Assembly (NCBI GenBank): GCA_015295835.1
Contig: DVEG01000027.1
Location: forward strand, 310,001 to 374,000
Source of the DNA: Oscillatoriaceae cyanobacterium M7585_C2015_266
GTDB lineage: Bacteria > Cyanobacteriota > Cyanobacteriia > Cyanobacteriales > Oscillatoriaceae
Direction: 5' to 3'
Length of the DNA: 64,000 bases
Shown: positions 44,130 through 53,110 of the stretch, one piece after another
How the letters are laid out: every line of letters begins with the position of its first letter
Position numbering within the stretch: the first letter of the stretch is position 1
The notes under the pieces: generated by a model
The model's database searches: none
Told to the model about the DNA's origin: nothing
What the model saw: only the letters and a program-made list of their open reading frames with translations
Translations under genes and position numbers: made by a program

Positions 44130-44525
44130 TCACTCATCCATACGCAGTAGCTTGCGATAAAAACCTTTCGAGAAATCGACGATATGATAACGCTTATAAT
44201 TGATAATCAACTCGATGAGAAAATCGACAAAGACGTGATTTTCGATTTTGACTTCGTAAATAAGTTGTTCACCATGGTTGTCAAATTGCATACGACAATT
44301 ACTTTGATCTGAGGGCAGCATGGAAACTGTCCAGGTGGCGACGAAGGGCACGCTCTCGCCCCCTTCTATTTGTCGAGCTCCTTCTAAACTCCGATTTTGA
44401 TAGAGGCTGAGGGCGCGAGGCAGTATGCTGCGCTTGGTGCCCTCCCGGTAGTAAGGTTGATAGATGTTAACAATCCTGGGATCGGCTGGTTGCAGTTGCT
44501 CGATTAATACTTTTCCTGGGGCCAT
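44130..44525 (-). CDS. Conserved hypothetical protein (131 aa)
   Basis: From the ATG at 44525 the product starts MAPGKVLIEQLQPADPRIVN. It is soluble, with a long C-terminal part (VKIENHVFVDFLIELIINYK, FSKGFYRKLLRMDE) rich in aromatic and hydrophobic residues. I do not recognise a named domain. The longer frame to 44582 is less likely to be translated. Confidence 0.62.
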   Translation of the reverse strand: MAPGKVLIEQLQPADPRIVNIYQPYYREGTKRSILPRALSLYQNRSLEGARQIEGGESVPFVATWTVSMLPSDQSNCRMQFDNHGEQLIYEVKIENHVFVDFLIELIINYKRYHIVDFSKGFYRKLLRMDE

Positions 44526-44923
44526 GGTTGCATTTTTTTCTGGTTTTATACTTAAGTGAGAAAAGCGAGGCGCGGTCAGCAAAATGACTGCGATCGCGAT
44601 AGTTTACCCCAAATAGGCAAAGAAAATCCACAAGGCGGGTAAATTTTTAAACTTGAGGTAGGTTATACAGGTTGCAGGAGGTTACTACCATTGAAAAAGC
44701 CGCTAAAAACCACAGTGATCTTGGATACAATAAAGCAGCTTTAGCTTTCTTATTTAGCTGGGGGCAATGACAGCTTTAATCGCTGCTGCTGCCCTATTCT
44801 AATTGTGCCCCAACAGACAACTCCATTAACGGGCAAAAAGTAGGCAGTTTCAGGCGTATGCAGCGTATATTTACCCTCAGCAATTTTAAGGTTGTTGATA
44901 GTGGAATTTCAGTAAGGTAGGCT
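44526..44923. other. Divergent region upstream of mgdA
   Basis: About 400 bases with both promoters expected. A 17-codon TTG frame near 44693 has a good AGGAGG but is too short to call. No clear palindrome is present. Confidence 0.35.
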
Positions 44924-46318
44924 ATGCCGGCAAATCCCTACTCAGAAAATGATTCTTACAGCGAACTGTGGCCTTTTGGAGAAAAAACGGAGGGAAACAA
45001 CCCACTAGAAACCTCATGGCATAAAAACTCTCCGTCTTGGTATCAGGGGCGCAGGCGCAAAGCAGCACTGGTACTGGTTGCTGTCTGGAGCGGAACTTTT
45101 GCCCTGCACTGGTTTTCCTGGGGCACTTTGCTAGTACTGGGCTTAACAGGAGTGATAGCAATACACGCGGTACGGGTTTTGGGCGCTAAGCCCCGCAACA
45201 CCCCGGAATTTCTATCTGAGGAAACTCGGAACGAATGGCCTTATGTTTCTCTATTAGTAGCTGCAAAAAATGAAGAAGCGGTGATCGAACGCCTCGTAGA
45301 AACACTCTGTAATCTCGACTATCCAGAAGATCGCTGCGAACTCTGGGTAATTGACGATTACAGTACAGACAAGACGCCGGAAATCTTAGATCGATTGGCT
45401 GAAAAATATAAGCAATTGCGGGTTTTTCACCGAGCACCTAATGCTGGAGGCGGTAAGTCGGGGGCTTTGAATCAAGTTTTGCCTTTGACAAAAGGGGAGT
45501 TTTTGGCGGTATTCGACGCCGATGCTTCAGTACAACCTGATGTGCTGCGCCGCGTGCTGCCAATCTTCGCTCGCCTGCAGGTGGGAGCAGTACAGATGCG
45601 TAAGGCGATCGCTAATAGTAGTGTCAATTTCTGGACTAAGGGCCAAGAAGCTGAAATGGCCCTCGATAGCTATTTCCAACAGCAGCGAATAGCCATCGGC
45701 GGTATCGGCGAATTACGAGGCAATGGTCAATTTATTCGTCGCTCGGCTTTACAGGGCTGCGGCGGTTTTAACGAAGAAACAATTACTGATGACCTCGATT
45801 TAACTGTGCGCTTGCACTTGGAAGGTTGGGATATTGAATTTGTAATGGTGCCTGTGCAAGAAGAAGGTGTGACAAATGCGCTCGCTCTCTGGCACCAGCG
45901 CAATCGTTGGGCAGAAGGAGGATATCAACGTTATCTAGACTATTGGTCCCTAATTGTCAGTAATCGCATGGGCTTTCGCAAAACTTGGGATATGTTCATT
46001 TTTTGGATTATTCAGTATTTTCTGCCCATGGCAACGGTGCCCGATTCCCTAATCGCGATCGCTTTTAAACGTATGCCTATCTATAGCCCCATCACCGCCC
46101 TAATGCTTGGTATCTCCTTCTTTGCTATGTCTTCCGGGCTGCGGCGTATCCGTGCTAATGAAAACTTACCCCCTTCCCCCCCTTTCTTCATCTTCTGGCA
46201 AACTCTTCGCGGCATATTCTATATGTTCCACTGGATTATTGTTATGGCTAGTGTTACTGCTCGCATGGCGGTACGCCCCAAACGTCTGAAATGGGTAAAA
46301 ACTGTGCACACGGGTTAA
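44924..46318 (+). CDS. mgdA: Beta-monoglucosyldiacylglycerol synthase (GT2)
   Basis: The 464-residue membrane glycosyltransferase matches the cyanobacterial MGlcDG synthase (Synechocystis sll1377 type). It has two N-terminal membrane helices, a GT2 domain with WVIDDYSTDKTP, the metal-binding FDADASVQPD, TDDLDLTVRL and the acceptor-binding QRNRWAEGGYQRYLDYW, then C-terminal helices. It transfers glucose from UDP-glucose to diacylglycerol, the first step to galactolipids of the thylakoid. Confidence 0.88.
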   Translation: MPANPYSENDSYSELWPFGEKTEGNNPLETSWHKNSPSWYQGRRRKAALVLVAVWSGTFALHWFSWGTLLVLGLTGVIAIHAVRVLGAKPRNTPEFLSEETRNEWPYVSLLVAAKNEEAVIERLVETLCNLDYPEDRCELWVIDDYSTDKTPEILDRLAEKYKQLRVFHRAPNAGGGKSGALNQVLPLTKGEFLAVFDADASVQPDVLRRVLPIFARLQVGAVQMRKAIANSSVNFWTKGQEAEMALDSYFQQQRIAIGGIGELRGNGQFIRRSALQGCGGFNEETITDDLDLTVRLHLEGWDIEFVMVPVQEEGVTNALALWHQRNRWAEGGYQRYLDYWSLIVSNRMGFRKTWDMFIFWIIQYFLPMATVPDSLIAIAFKRMPIYSPITALMLGISFFAMSSGLRRIRANENLPPSPPFFIFWQTLRGIFYMFHWIIVMASVTARMAVRPKRLKWVKTVHTG

Positions 46319-46343
46319 ATCTAATACTTAAACTAATTAAAAA

Positions 46344-48104
46344 TTAAAATGGAATGTTCCAACCATCCTCTCTATTAACTGAAGAGGAATGGGGAGGAAC
46401 TTCTTGCTCAATAACATCTTCAGTTGCGAATTCCCTTGTCAGCTTCATCACTGTACCATTAAAATACTTTACCATTTCCTCAATAGAATTCTCTACTTTA
46501 TTTGCCTTATCCTCTGATTGTAAAGAGGGTGTTTTTTCGGTGCTTTTATCGGGCAAGCGCCTCTTTGGCGCAGAATCTCCCAAATATTCAGCAGTCTCCC
46601 CTTCCACAAAATCGATTTTGACTTTATAACCAACGGTTATGGAAAAAGCTTTCTCAATTTGGGGAGACATGTTTTTTATTAGCTTTTGTATGATCTTGTT
46701 TTTAGAATTGATGCTAATAGATGCTTTTTCGTTGTTAAAAGCTAGCAGGCAGCAGTTTGTTTTAACCATACTGCGAGTTGAATCTAGCTCAATATTTTCA
46801 ATCAATTTTTGCCAGACGTGATTAAGATTATCTTGAACGTCTTCTGTATTGGAATTGGAAATGTCGGCATTTTGGGATTGAGGAATTTGGTGGGAATGTG
46901 GAGTTTTCTTTTCTTTTGGTTGACTGGTTGGTGGGGTTGGTTGTGGTGATGGTTTTGGGGTGGCTTTAGGGTAATGAGAAAGGTACTCGCTTTCTGTAGT
47001 TACTGGCTTTGTTAAAACTGATGGTAGCAATCCCAGTAAAGTAACTTCTAACCACAGGCGCGGTTGTGTGGTGTTTTTTATTTGTATTTCACTTTCGCGC
47101 AAATGTTTTTGCCCTGCTAGAATTAAATTAGAATCCCAGCGTTTGGCAAATTCGCATAACTGTTGCCAAGTTAGAGAAGTGATGGCTACTAAATCTTGAC
47201 GACTGGGGGCTGTTTTTGCTATCAATAAATCTCGGTAAAAGCTGGCGAGGTTTTGTAAAAGTATGAGTGGTTCTCGCCCCCGGTTGATAATGTTACGTAC
47301 TTTATCTATTACAGATTCTGGTTTTTCAGAGTCTATGGCTTCTAAAAGCTCCATTAAATCTTTTTCTGGAACTGCTCCAACTAAATCCCAAACATTTTCT
47401 GCTGTGATTTCTTTGTCAAATAGGGATAGTTGATCAAGTAAACTTTCTGCATCACGTAATCCGCCTTGAGCTATTTGGGCTACTAAAGTTAGGGCTTCGT
47501 CAGTAATAGCAATGTTTTCTTTTTTAGCGATTTTTTGCAAATGATTAAACATTGCTTCTAAAGGAATACGGCGAAAGTCATACCTCTGACAGCGAGAAAT
47601 AATTGTTGGTAAAACTTTTTGCGGATCGGTAGTGGCTAATATAAATACTACCTGCGGCGGCGGCTCTTCTAAAGTTTTTAAAAGAGCGTTAAATGCCGCA
47701 GTACTGAGCATGTGAACTTCGTCAATTATGTATACTTTATAGCGGCACTGAACAGGGGCAAATTGTGACCGTTCGATTAATTCACGAATATTATCAACGC
47801 CGGTGTTACTAGCAGCGTCTATTTCTATAATATCCAAAGAATTGCCTTTGGCAATGGATTGGCATGTTTCACACTGGCCACAGGGGCGGTCTGTAGGTAC
47901 ACTACTGGCCAGACAGTTAAGGGATTTAGCAAAAATCCGGGCGCTGGAAGTTTTGCCAGTACCCCTTGGCCCTGTGAACAGGTAGGCGGGTGCGATTTTG
48001 TTCTGGCGCAGAGCGTTGCTGAGGGTGGTAGCGATCGCTTGTTGACCGACTAAATCGGCGAAAGTCTGAGGTCGATATTTGTGGTGTAGGGGTTCGTAAG
48101 ACAT
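46344..48104 (-). CDS. dnaX: DNA polymerase III subunit gamma/tau
   Basis: The 586-residue clamp-loader ATPase has Walker A GPRGTGKTS at 45-53, the zinc-site cysteines Cys64, Cys75, Cys78 and Cys81, DEVHMLS and the sensor segment LATTDPQKVLPTIISRC. A Pro/Lys-rich linker leads to a C-terminal domain. The gene is uninterrupted, with no intein, unlike some cyanobacterial dnaX genes. I chose the ATG at 48104, where the conserved YEPLHHKYRPQTF begins. Confidence 0.96.
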   Translation of the reverse strand: MSYEPLHHKYRPQTFADLVGQQAIATTLSNALRQNKIAPAYLFTGPRGTGKTSSARIFAKSLNCLASSVPTDRPCGQCETCQSIAKGNSLDIIEIDAASNTGVDNIRELIERSQFAPVQCRYKVYIIDEVHMLSTAAFNALLKTLEEPPPQVVFILATTDPQKVLPTIISRCQRYDFRRIPLEAMFNHLQKIAKKENIAITDEALTLVAQIAQGGLRDAESLLDQLSLFDKEITAENVWDLVGAVPEKDLMELLEAIDSEKPESVIDKVRNIINRGREPLILLQNLASFYRDLLIAKTAPSRQDLVAITSLTWQQLCEFAKRWDSNLILAGQKHLRESEIQIKNTTQPRLWLEVTLLGLLPSVLTKPVTTESEYLSHYPKATPKPSPQPTPPTSQPKEKKTPHSHQIPQSQNADISNSNTEDVQDNLNHVWQKLIENIELDSTRSMVKTNCCLLAFNNEKASISINSKNKIIQKLIKNMSPQIEKAFSITVGYKVKIDFVEGETAEYLGDSAPKRRLPDKSTEKTPSLQSEDKANKVENSIEEMVKYFNGTVMKLTREFATEDVIEQEVPPHSSSVNREDGWNIPF

Positions 48105-48142
48105 GGATATTAGCGACAAGTGCCTACAATCAAAGGTATATA

Positions 48143-49327
48143 ATGCTGAGGGTGCGGGAGATGCTCAAGCAAATTTGGCAAAAGTTGTTTGGTAAGGCTG
48201 AAAAATCCGTAGAATCTGAGAGTACACCAGTAGGGAGCAAGCCGCTACCGCCGCTAGAAGATGCCGATTATTTATTGTTATGGACGCAACTACAAGAGGG
48301 GTTGAAACGGGGTTGGGATCGGGAGCGGGTGTTAAGGTTTTTCGCGGCTCTGGGCGAGCGCGGTAATGATCAGCTGTGGGGGGATTGGTTGCGTCGCTAC
48401 GGAGAAAGGTTTTTGTCGGTGCCAACGCCGCATCCGGATTTGGCAAGACAATTGCTGCTGCTGGCGCAGTTTGAATTTGGTTATTTTTCGGCAGTGGCGT
48501 CTGAAATTGGACGGCAACTGTTGGAACGAGAAATTAGTCCGCCAGCACCGTCGCCTCAAGATGCTGATGCTTGGGTAGAGCAGGGAAATCAGCAGTTGGG
48601 GGCTGGGGATTTACAGGGGGCGATCGCTTCTTATGAGCAGGCACTACAACTACAGCCGGAATTGCTGACAGCTTGGGTGAACCGAGGGGCAGCTTTGTTT
48701 TATTTGCAGCGTTATGAGGAGGCGATCGCTTCTTATGAGCAGGCTTTGAAACTTCAGCCTCATAATCCTAATATTTGGTATATCCGAGGTTTAGCGTTTT
48801 CCGCCCTGGCACGATACGAAGACGAAATCGATTCTTACGAAAAAGCTCTGCAAGCCAATTCTAATTTTCCGGCTGCCTGGCACAGTTTAGGGGTAGCGCT
48901 GACACGACTGAACCGCTATGAAGAGGCGCTTAGATGTTACCAGCAAGCACTGCAACAACAGCCGGATTTTCCGATGGCTTGGCACAATCAAGCCAGTGTT
49001 CTCACTAATCTAGGGCGCTACGAGGAAGCTCTTGCTAGCTATGATCGCGCTTTGGAAATGGAGCCGATGGATGTTGATTGCTGGGTGAATCGAGGAATTG
49101 TTTTGGGGAATATGCGGCGCTTTGAAGAGGCGATCGCTTCTTTTGATCGAGCTTTGCAAATCCAACACGATAACTATAAAGCTTGGTTGAATCGTGGTAT
49201 TGCTTTGCACAGCTTGCAACGCTACGAGGAGGCTCGCTGCTGCTTTGATGAAGCCCTCAGAATTAAACCTGATGATCCCGATACTCTTCAACGTCGACAA
49301 GCTGCTATTGAACAGATGTCAGCCTAA
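48143..49327 (+). CDS. TPR-repeat protein
   Basis: The 394-residue soluble protein has an N-terminal helical region (about 1-140) followed by seven consecutive TPR units from about residue 143, each with the WxxxGxAxxxLxRYEEAxxxYxxAL pattern. It diverges from dnaX and carries no signal peptide. The role is protein-protein interaction; the partner is unknown. An internal ATG six codons in is an alternative start. Confidence 0.85.
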   Translation: MLRVREMLKQIWQKLFGKAEKSVESESTPVGSKPLPPLEDADYLLLWTQLQEGLKRGWDRERVLRFFAALGERGNDQLWGDWLRRYGERFLSVPTPHPDLARQLLLLAQFEFGYFSAVASEIGRQLLEREISPPAPSPQDADAWVEQGNQQLGAGDLQGAIASYEQALQLQPELLTAWVNRGAALFYLQRYEEAIASYEQALKLQPHNPNIWYIRGLAFSALARYEDEIDSYEKALQANSNFPAAWHSLGVALTRLNRYEEALRCYQQALQQQPDFPMAWHNQASVLTNLGRYEEALASYDRALEMEPMDVDCWVNRGIVLGNMRRFEEAIASFDRALQIQHDNYKAWLNRGIALHSLQRYEEARCCFDEALRIKPDDPDTLQRRQAAIEQMSA

Positions 49328-49334
49328 TAGATTA

Positions 49335-49351
49335 AGGCCACTTAATGGCCT
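49335..49351 (+). terminator. Hairpin after TPR gene
   Basis: AGGCCA-CTTAA-TGGCCT forms a 6-bp stem eight bases after the stop. The T-run is weak (ATTTTAG after a short gap). Confidence 0.45.
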
Positions 49352-49410
49352 GGCATTTTAGTTAAATTTAATCTTTTCTAATTTTTATTAAAAATTAATT
49401 TTTTTTATCA

Positions 49411-49431
49411 AAAAAAATCTTTTTGAGATTT
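49411..49431 (-). terminator. Terminator on the minus strand after the 50-aa ORF
   Basis: On the minus strand AAATCT-CAAAA-AGATTT is followed by an unbroken T-run. It lies about 30 bases after the stop of the 50-residue frame at 49458-49610 and gives that frame a transcription end of its own. Confidence 0.55.
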
Positions 49432-49457
49432 GATTTTTGTCGAATAAAAAGATGCAA

Positions 49458-49610
49458 TTAAAACGCAAATAAACCGCTCACTTCAAAACTGAGGTACTTG
49501 TCGGTGACATAGCTCACAGCCGCAAGACAGCCTAAAGCTAAGATAAAGTTGAAACCCACAAGGGTTATCAAAAATAGTTTGTAATTTCTGGCACGTGCCG
49601 CAAAAAGCAA
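49458..49610 (-). CDS. Possible 50-aa membrane protein
   Basis: The product has a basic N-terminus (AARARNYK), one membrane helix (LFLITLVGFNFILALGCLAA) and a polar tail (VSYVTDKYLSFEV). This follows the positive-inside rule expected of a real single-pass protein. The TTG start has no clear ribosome binding site, but a good terminator follows. I do not recognise the family. Confidence 0.35.
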   Translation of the reverse strand: MLFAARARNYKLFLITLVGFNFILALGCLAAVSYVTDKYLSFEVSGLFAF

Positions 49611-49725
49611 ATATCAAGCTTTCAGGAAAGTGGCACTTTCTCCCGCCCCACTTTCCCCCCGTGTAAGAAGCGCTGCGATTCCCATGCGGAGAGCTGCGCT
49701 AAGGGGAATTCAGCGGGTTTTTGAG

Positions 49726-50421
49726 ATGACTGCTGTTTTAGAAACTACCCTGACACCTGAACAGATTTCTGTTTGGCTGCGGGGGCTCTTCGCTATCGCT
49801 TGGGCAGATGGCCACTTCGATCCCGAAGAACAGGAGACAATTGCAGAGCTAACTCAGCAAGAATTGGCGCCCAAAATCGATTTAGGACCTCTAGAACCCA
49901 TCACTCCTGAAGAATTGGCTGCTGTTTTGGGAAAAGATCCCAGGATTGCTGAAAATTTCTTGAGAACCGCCGTAATGGTGGCTTTGGCAGATGGGGTCTA
50001 TTCTACCAGCGAAGATGAAAAATTGCATCAGTTTTGTCAGGCGCTCGGACAAAAAGTAGAGGCGCTGGAAGCACTGCGCCACACTCTTTATAATAGTCAC
50101 AATAACAATCACACTTGCGAGCAGAAGGCATCTGTTATTCCCCCTGCCTTCGCTAAACACCATTTAGATTTGCTGGCGCCGATTAAACATTGGTTGGATG
50201 GGTTGGAAATTCATGATCCCAGGTTGGCGCGATTTTTGTGTAAAATGATTCCGTCTCAATGTCCTTTCGAGCGGGATATTATATTATTTGGTCGCAAAGT
50301 GGTTCACATCCCCCCTTTGTGTAAACTAAATCCACTTTACGAGCAGTTAGTAGGTTTACGCTTCCGCGCTCTATCCTATTTGGCGGATAAGTGCGGGGAA
50401 GATGTTACGCCTTATTGTTAG
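49726..50421 (+). CDS. Mo-dependent nitrogenase C-terminal-domain protein with TerB-like region
   Basis: From the ATG at 49726 the product has 231 residues. The N-terminal half resembles a TerB/tellurite-resistance helical domain (GLFAIAWADGHFDPEEQETI, ALADGVYSTSEDEKLHQF). The C-terminal half (HWLDGLEIHDPRLARFLCKM, PSQCPFERDI, IPPLCKLNPLYEQLVGLRFR) matches the family named Mo-dependent nitrogenase C-terminus. That name is historical and does not show a nitrogenase role; no nif gene is present in this window. A GTG start at 49630 is possible. Confidence 0.8.
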   Translation: MTAVLETTLTPEQISVWLRGLFAIAWADGHFDPEEQETIAELTQQELAPKIDLGPLEPITPEELAAVLGKDPRIAENFLRTAVMVALADGVYSTSEDEKLHQFCQALGQKVEALEALRHTLYNSHNNNHTCEQKASVIPPAFAKHHLDLLAPIKHWLDGLEIHDPRLARFLCKMIPSQCPFERDIILFGRKVVHIPPLCKLNPLYEQLVGLRFRALSYLADKCGEDVTPYC

Positions 50422-50434
50422 GGCATAGAGGCAT

Positions 50435-50499
50435 AGGCTAATGGCTTGGAATATAAGGCATTATTAATGAAATCAATGCCTAGTTTCTAGCCATTGCCT
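50435..50499 (+). promoter_or_regulatory. Nested hairpin in the obgE leader
   Basis: The outer arms AGGCTAATGGCT (50435-50446) and AGCCATTGCCT (50489-50499) enclose inner arms AGGCATT and AATGCCT (50456-50462, 50475-50481). The fold ends 32 bases before the obgE ATG. It could be an attenuator or the terminator of the preceding gene, but no T-run follows. Confidence 0.4.
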
Positions 50500-50531
50500 A
50501 GTTTACAGTTGCCTGTTACTAATAACATAAG

Positions 50532-51566
50532 ATGCAATTTATCGATCGCGTAGAAATAGAGGTTGAAGCGGGCAAGGGTGGCGACGGGCTAGTTGCCTTT
50601 CGTCGGGAAAAGTATGTGCCTGCAGGAGGTCCTTCTGGTGGTAATGGCGGTAAGGGAGGATCGGTTTTTTTGGTGGCGGTAGAAAATTTACAAACGCTGT
50701 TGGATTTTACTTATAATCACCGCTTTAAGGCAGAGGATGGCCAAAGAGGCGGGCCAAACAATCGTACGGGGGCAAATGGGCGCGATCGCTTTATTAAAGT
50801 GCCTGTGGGCACGGTTGTCTATGATGCCGATACTGATGAAATCTTAGGAGATCTCGTAGAAGTAGGTCAAACTCTTTGCGTTGCTAAGGGGGGCAAGGGG
50901 GGTTTGGGAAATCAACACTTTCTCAGTAATCGTAACCGCGCTCCGGAATATGCTTTGCCTGGTTTGCCGGGAGAAACCCGACGTCTACGCTTAGAATTAA
51001 AATTACTCGCCGAGGTGGGCATTATCGGTTTGCCCAATGCTGGTAAATCTACTCTGATTTCGGCGCTTTCTGCTGCTCGCCCTAAAATCGCTGATTACCC
51101 TTTCACTACTTTAGTACCTAACTTAGGGGTAGTACGTAAGCAAACTGGCGACGGTACTGTATTTGCAGACATTCCCGGACTAATTGCTGGTGCTCACTTA
51201 GGTGCAGGATTAGGACATGAATTCTTGCGTCACATTGAGCGTACGAAATTGTTACTACATTTAATCGATGTAACGAGTGAGCAGCCCCTAGAGGCATACC
51301 GAATTATTCAGGAGGAATTGCAAGCTTATGGGCGGGGGTTGGCAGAGCGCCCTCAAATTTTAGCGTTGAATAAAATAGATGCGGTGGATACAGAGAGGGA
51401 AGATATACAGGCGCTGAGGGAAGAATTGCGTCGCATATCTGGTGTGTCAGTGTTTCTGATTTCGGCGGTAGCGCGAATTGGATTAGATGAATTGCTGCGA
51501 GAAGTTTGGCGAATGCTTGATGAGATGGCTGCCTGCCGAGGCGAAACGGCAGGGATTAGTCGGTGA
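50532..51566 (+). CDS. obgE: Obg family GTPase
   Basis: The 344-residue protein has the Gly-rich Obg fold (about 1-158; [32 protein letters not shown]) and then the GTPase domain with GLPNAGKST (G1), [10 protein letters not shown] (G3) and NKID (G4). It acts in large-ribosomal-subunit assembly and stress control. Length is typical; no C-terminal extension. Confidence 0.96.
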   Translation: MQFIDRVEIEVEAGKGGDGLVAFRREKYVPAGGPSGGNGGKGGSVFLVAVENLQTLLDFTYNHRFKAEDGQRGGPNNRTGANGRDRFIKVPVGTVVYDADTDEILGDLVEVGQTLCVAKGGKGGLGNQHFLSNRNRAPEYALPGLPGETRRLRLELKLLAEVGIIGLPNAGKSTLISALSAARPKIADYPFTTLVPNLGVVRKQTGDGTVFADIPGLIAGAHLGAGLGHEFLRHIERTKLLLHLIDVTSEQPLEAYRIIQEELQAYGRGLAERPQILALNKIDAVDTEREDIQALREELRRISGVSVFLISAVARIGLDELLREVWRMLDEMAACRGETAGISR

Positions 51567-51572
51567 ATGGGT

Positions 51573-53027
51573 TCAGTTGCTGGCTTGACTGAAGAATTGA
51601 TAAGCTTTTTGAGAAAATTGGCGAATTAATTCTTCTGCGCGGGCGTCGTTGTGGGGGCGTTTGACTATTGCTGCTGCTAAATAGCGTTTGCCGTTTGGTA
51701 AGTCGATGATGCCGACATCAGCAATTGATGTACCTATATCACCTGTTTTGTGAGCGATTGTTGCGCTTTTGTCTATTCCCTGGGGTAGTAAAGATTTATT
51801 AACTGTACGGCGCATAATCTCGAAAATGCGATCGCGACTACGCAAGGAAATTAATTTGCCTTGATGTATTTGGGCTAACAAATTCCCCATATCTCTGACA
51901 GAGGTAGTATTTGTTCCTTCTAAATCAGGTAACAAATTGCGGATTGCAGTTTTATTTAATCCCCAAGATTTAAACCTCTGATTAAGTATTGTTGCACCCC
52001 CTAGACGCTTAATCAACATATTAGTTGCTGTATTATCACTATTCGTAATCATTAGCGTAGCTACTTCGATCGCTGAGTACAATTTTCCTGGCGGTTGATA
52101 TTGCATTTCGCCTGAGCCTTGAGCGATATCTTCTGCCTCCATTTTCAACATTTCATCGAGACGGATTTTGCCTGCATCTACATCTTGAAAAAATGCAATC
52201 AGTATGGGCACTTTAATCGTGCTGGCAGCAGCAAGGCTCAAATTACTATTCAATTCAGTATAAGCACCTGTATCGACATCGACGAATATTGCTGCCGCTG
52301 TTAAATCAGAATGCTGAGCTGCCAATTCTTGCAATTGTTTTTTTAGCGGCTCGATTTCTGATGTCATCTGTAAATTTTGCTGGGCGAAACTATTACTAGT
52401 CTTTTGTAGCTCGGTGGCTTCTAATTGAGAATTTTTTTTTGGCATTCGGCTGGCTGGATCGAAAATTGATAGCAGGGTGCCAGCAATTACGCCGATTCCT
52501 ACTCCCAGTATTAATATTCTAGCACCGTAAATTAGCGGGGAGATAGCTTTTTTCTGCTGTTTTGCTCTTCTAATTCGCTGCTGGCGCGTTGATGATGGCA
52601 CGTTAAGATTATTAACAATATTGCCGCGATCGCTCTGTGGATTGCGCTCAAAAGCACTTTGTTTGCGCCCACGCTCTCTGTAACGTTGCCACTCTAAAAT
52701 TTTATAAGTTTCTACCGCTGTTTGCCTGGGTAAGGGCAGCCCGTTTACCATTCTGTTGATTGGGGTTTCTGCTGATAAACGCTGTCTAGATTGCAGCGGC
52801 AAAATCGGCTCTTGTGCAATTTTTTTATTAAATTGCTGCTTTTGTTGTGGCTGTTGTGTATTTGGCTTTGTCTGACGTCTTTGTCGAGGTGGTTGTCTTT
52901 CGGAGGCATTGCGCGCTCTTGAAGCTCCTCTTTCAGAGGGTTGCTCTTTTTTTGGCATTCCCTCTGTTGACGTTTGTGTTGATGGTACTACTGATAAAAT
53001 TGAACGGATGGGAGTTCTTTGAGCCAC
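51573..53027 (-). CDS. Class A beta-lactamase-like serine hydrolase, membrane-anchored
   Basis: The 484-residue protein has a Gln/Arg-rich cytoplasmic N-terminal tail (about 1-160), one membrane helix (163-189) and a penicillin-binding fold outside. The catalytic set is Ser269-x-x-Lys272 (STIK), Ser330-Asp-Asn332 and Lys427-Thr-Gly429. The long disordered N-terminus and anchor differ from secreted class A enzymes, so a cell-wall role is as likely as antibiotic hydrolysis. The GTG start has AAGGAG upstream. Confidence 0.87.
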   Translation of the reverse strand: MAQRTPIRSILSVVPSTQTSTEGMPKKEQPSERGASRARNASERQPPRQRRQTKPNTQQPQQKQQFNKKIAQEPILPLQSRQRLSAETPINRMVNGLPLPRQTAVETYKILEWQRYRERGRKQSAFERNPQSDRGNIVNNLNVPSSTRQQRIRRAKQQKKAISPLIYGARILILGVGIGVIAGTLLSIFDPASRMPKKNSQLEATELQKTSNSFAQQNLQMTSEIEPLKKQLQELAAQHSDLTAAAIFVDVDTGAYTELNSNLSLAAASTIKVPILIAFFQDVDAGKIRLDEMLKMEAEDIAQGSGEMQYQPPGKLYSAIEVATLMITNSDNTATNMLIKRLGGATILNQRFKSWGLNKTAIRNLLPDLEGTNTTSVRDMGNLLAQIHQGKLISLRSRDRIFEIMRRTVNKSLLPQGIDKSATIAHKTGDIGTSIADVGIIDLPNGKRYLAAAIVKRPHNDARAEELIRQFSQKAYQFFSQASN

Positions 53028-53110
53028 ACCAGACTCCTTTACACCACATTAATTGTTTTTTAATTTTATATTTCAGCGGTTGTGTAAAAATGACAAAGCA
53101 ATCAGTATAA

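Noticed and set aside
44693-44746. 17-codon TTG frame with AGGAGG
   Set aside because: Too short for support; no terminator and no conserved pattern that I can recognise.
46344-48104. Possible intein or programmed frameshift in dnaX
   Set aside because: The frame is continuous with normal domain lengths, no splicing-domain motifs, and no A-rich slippery heptamer that I could support.
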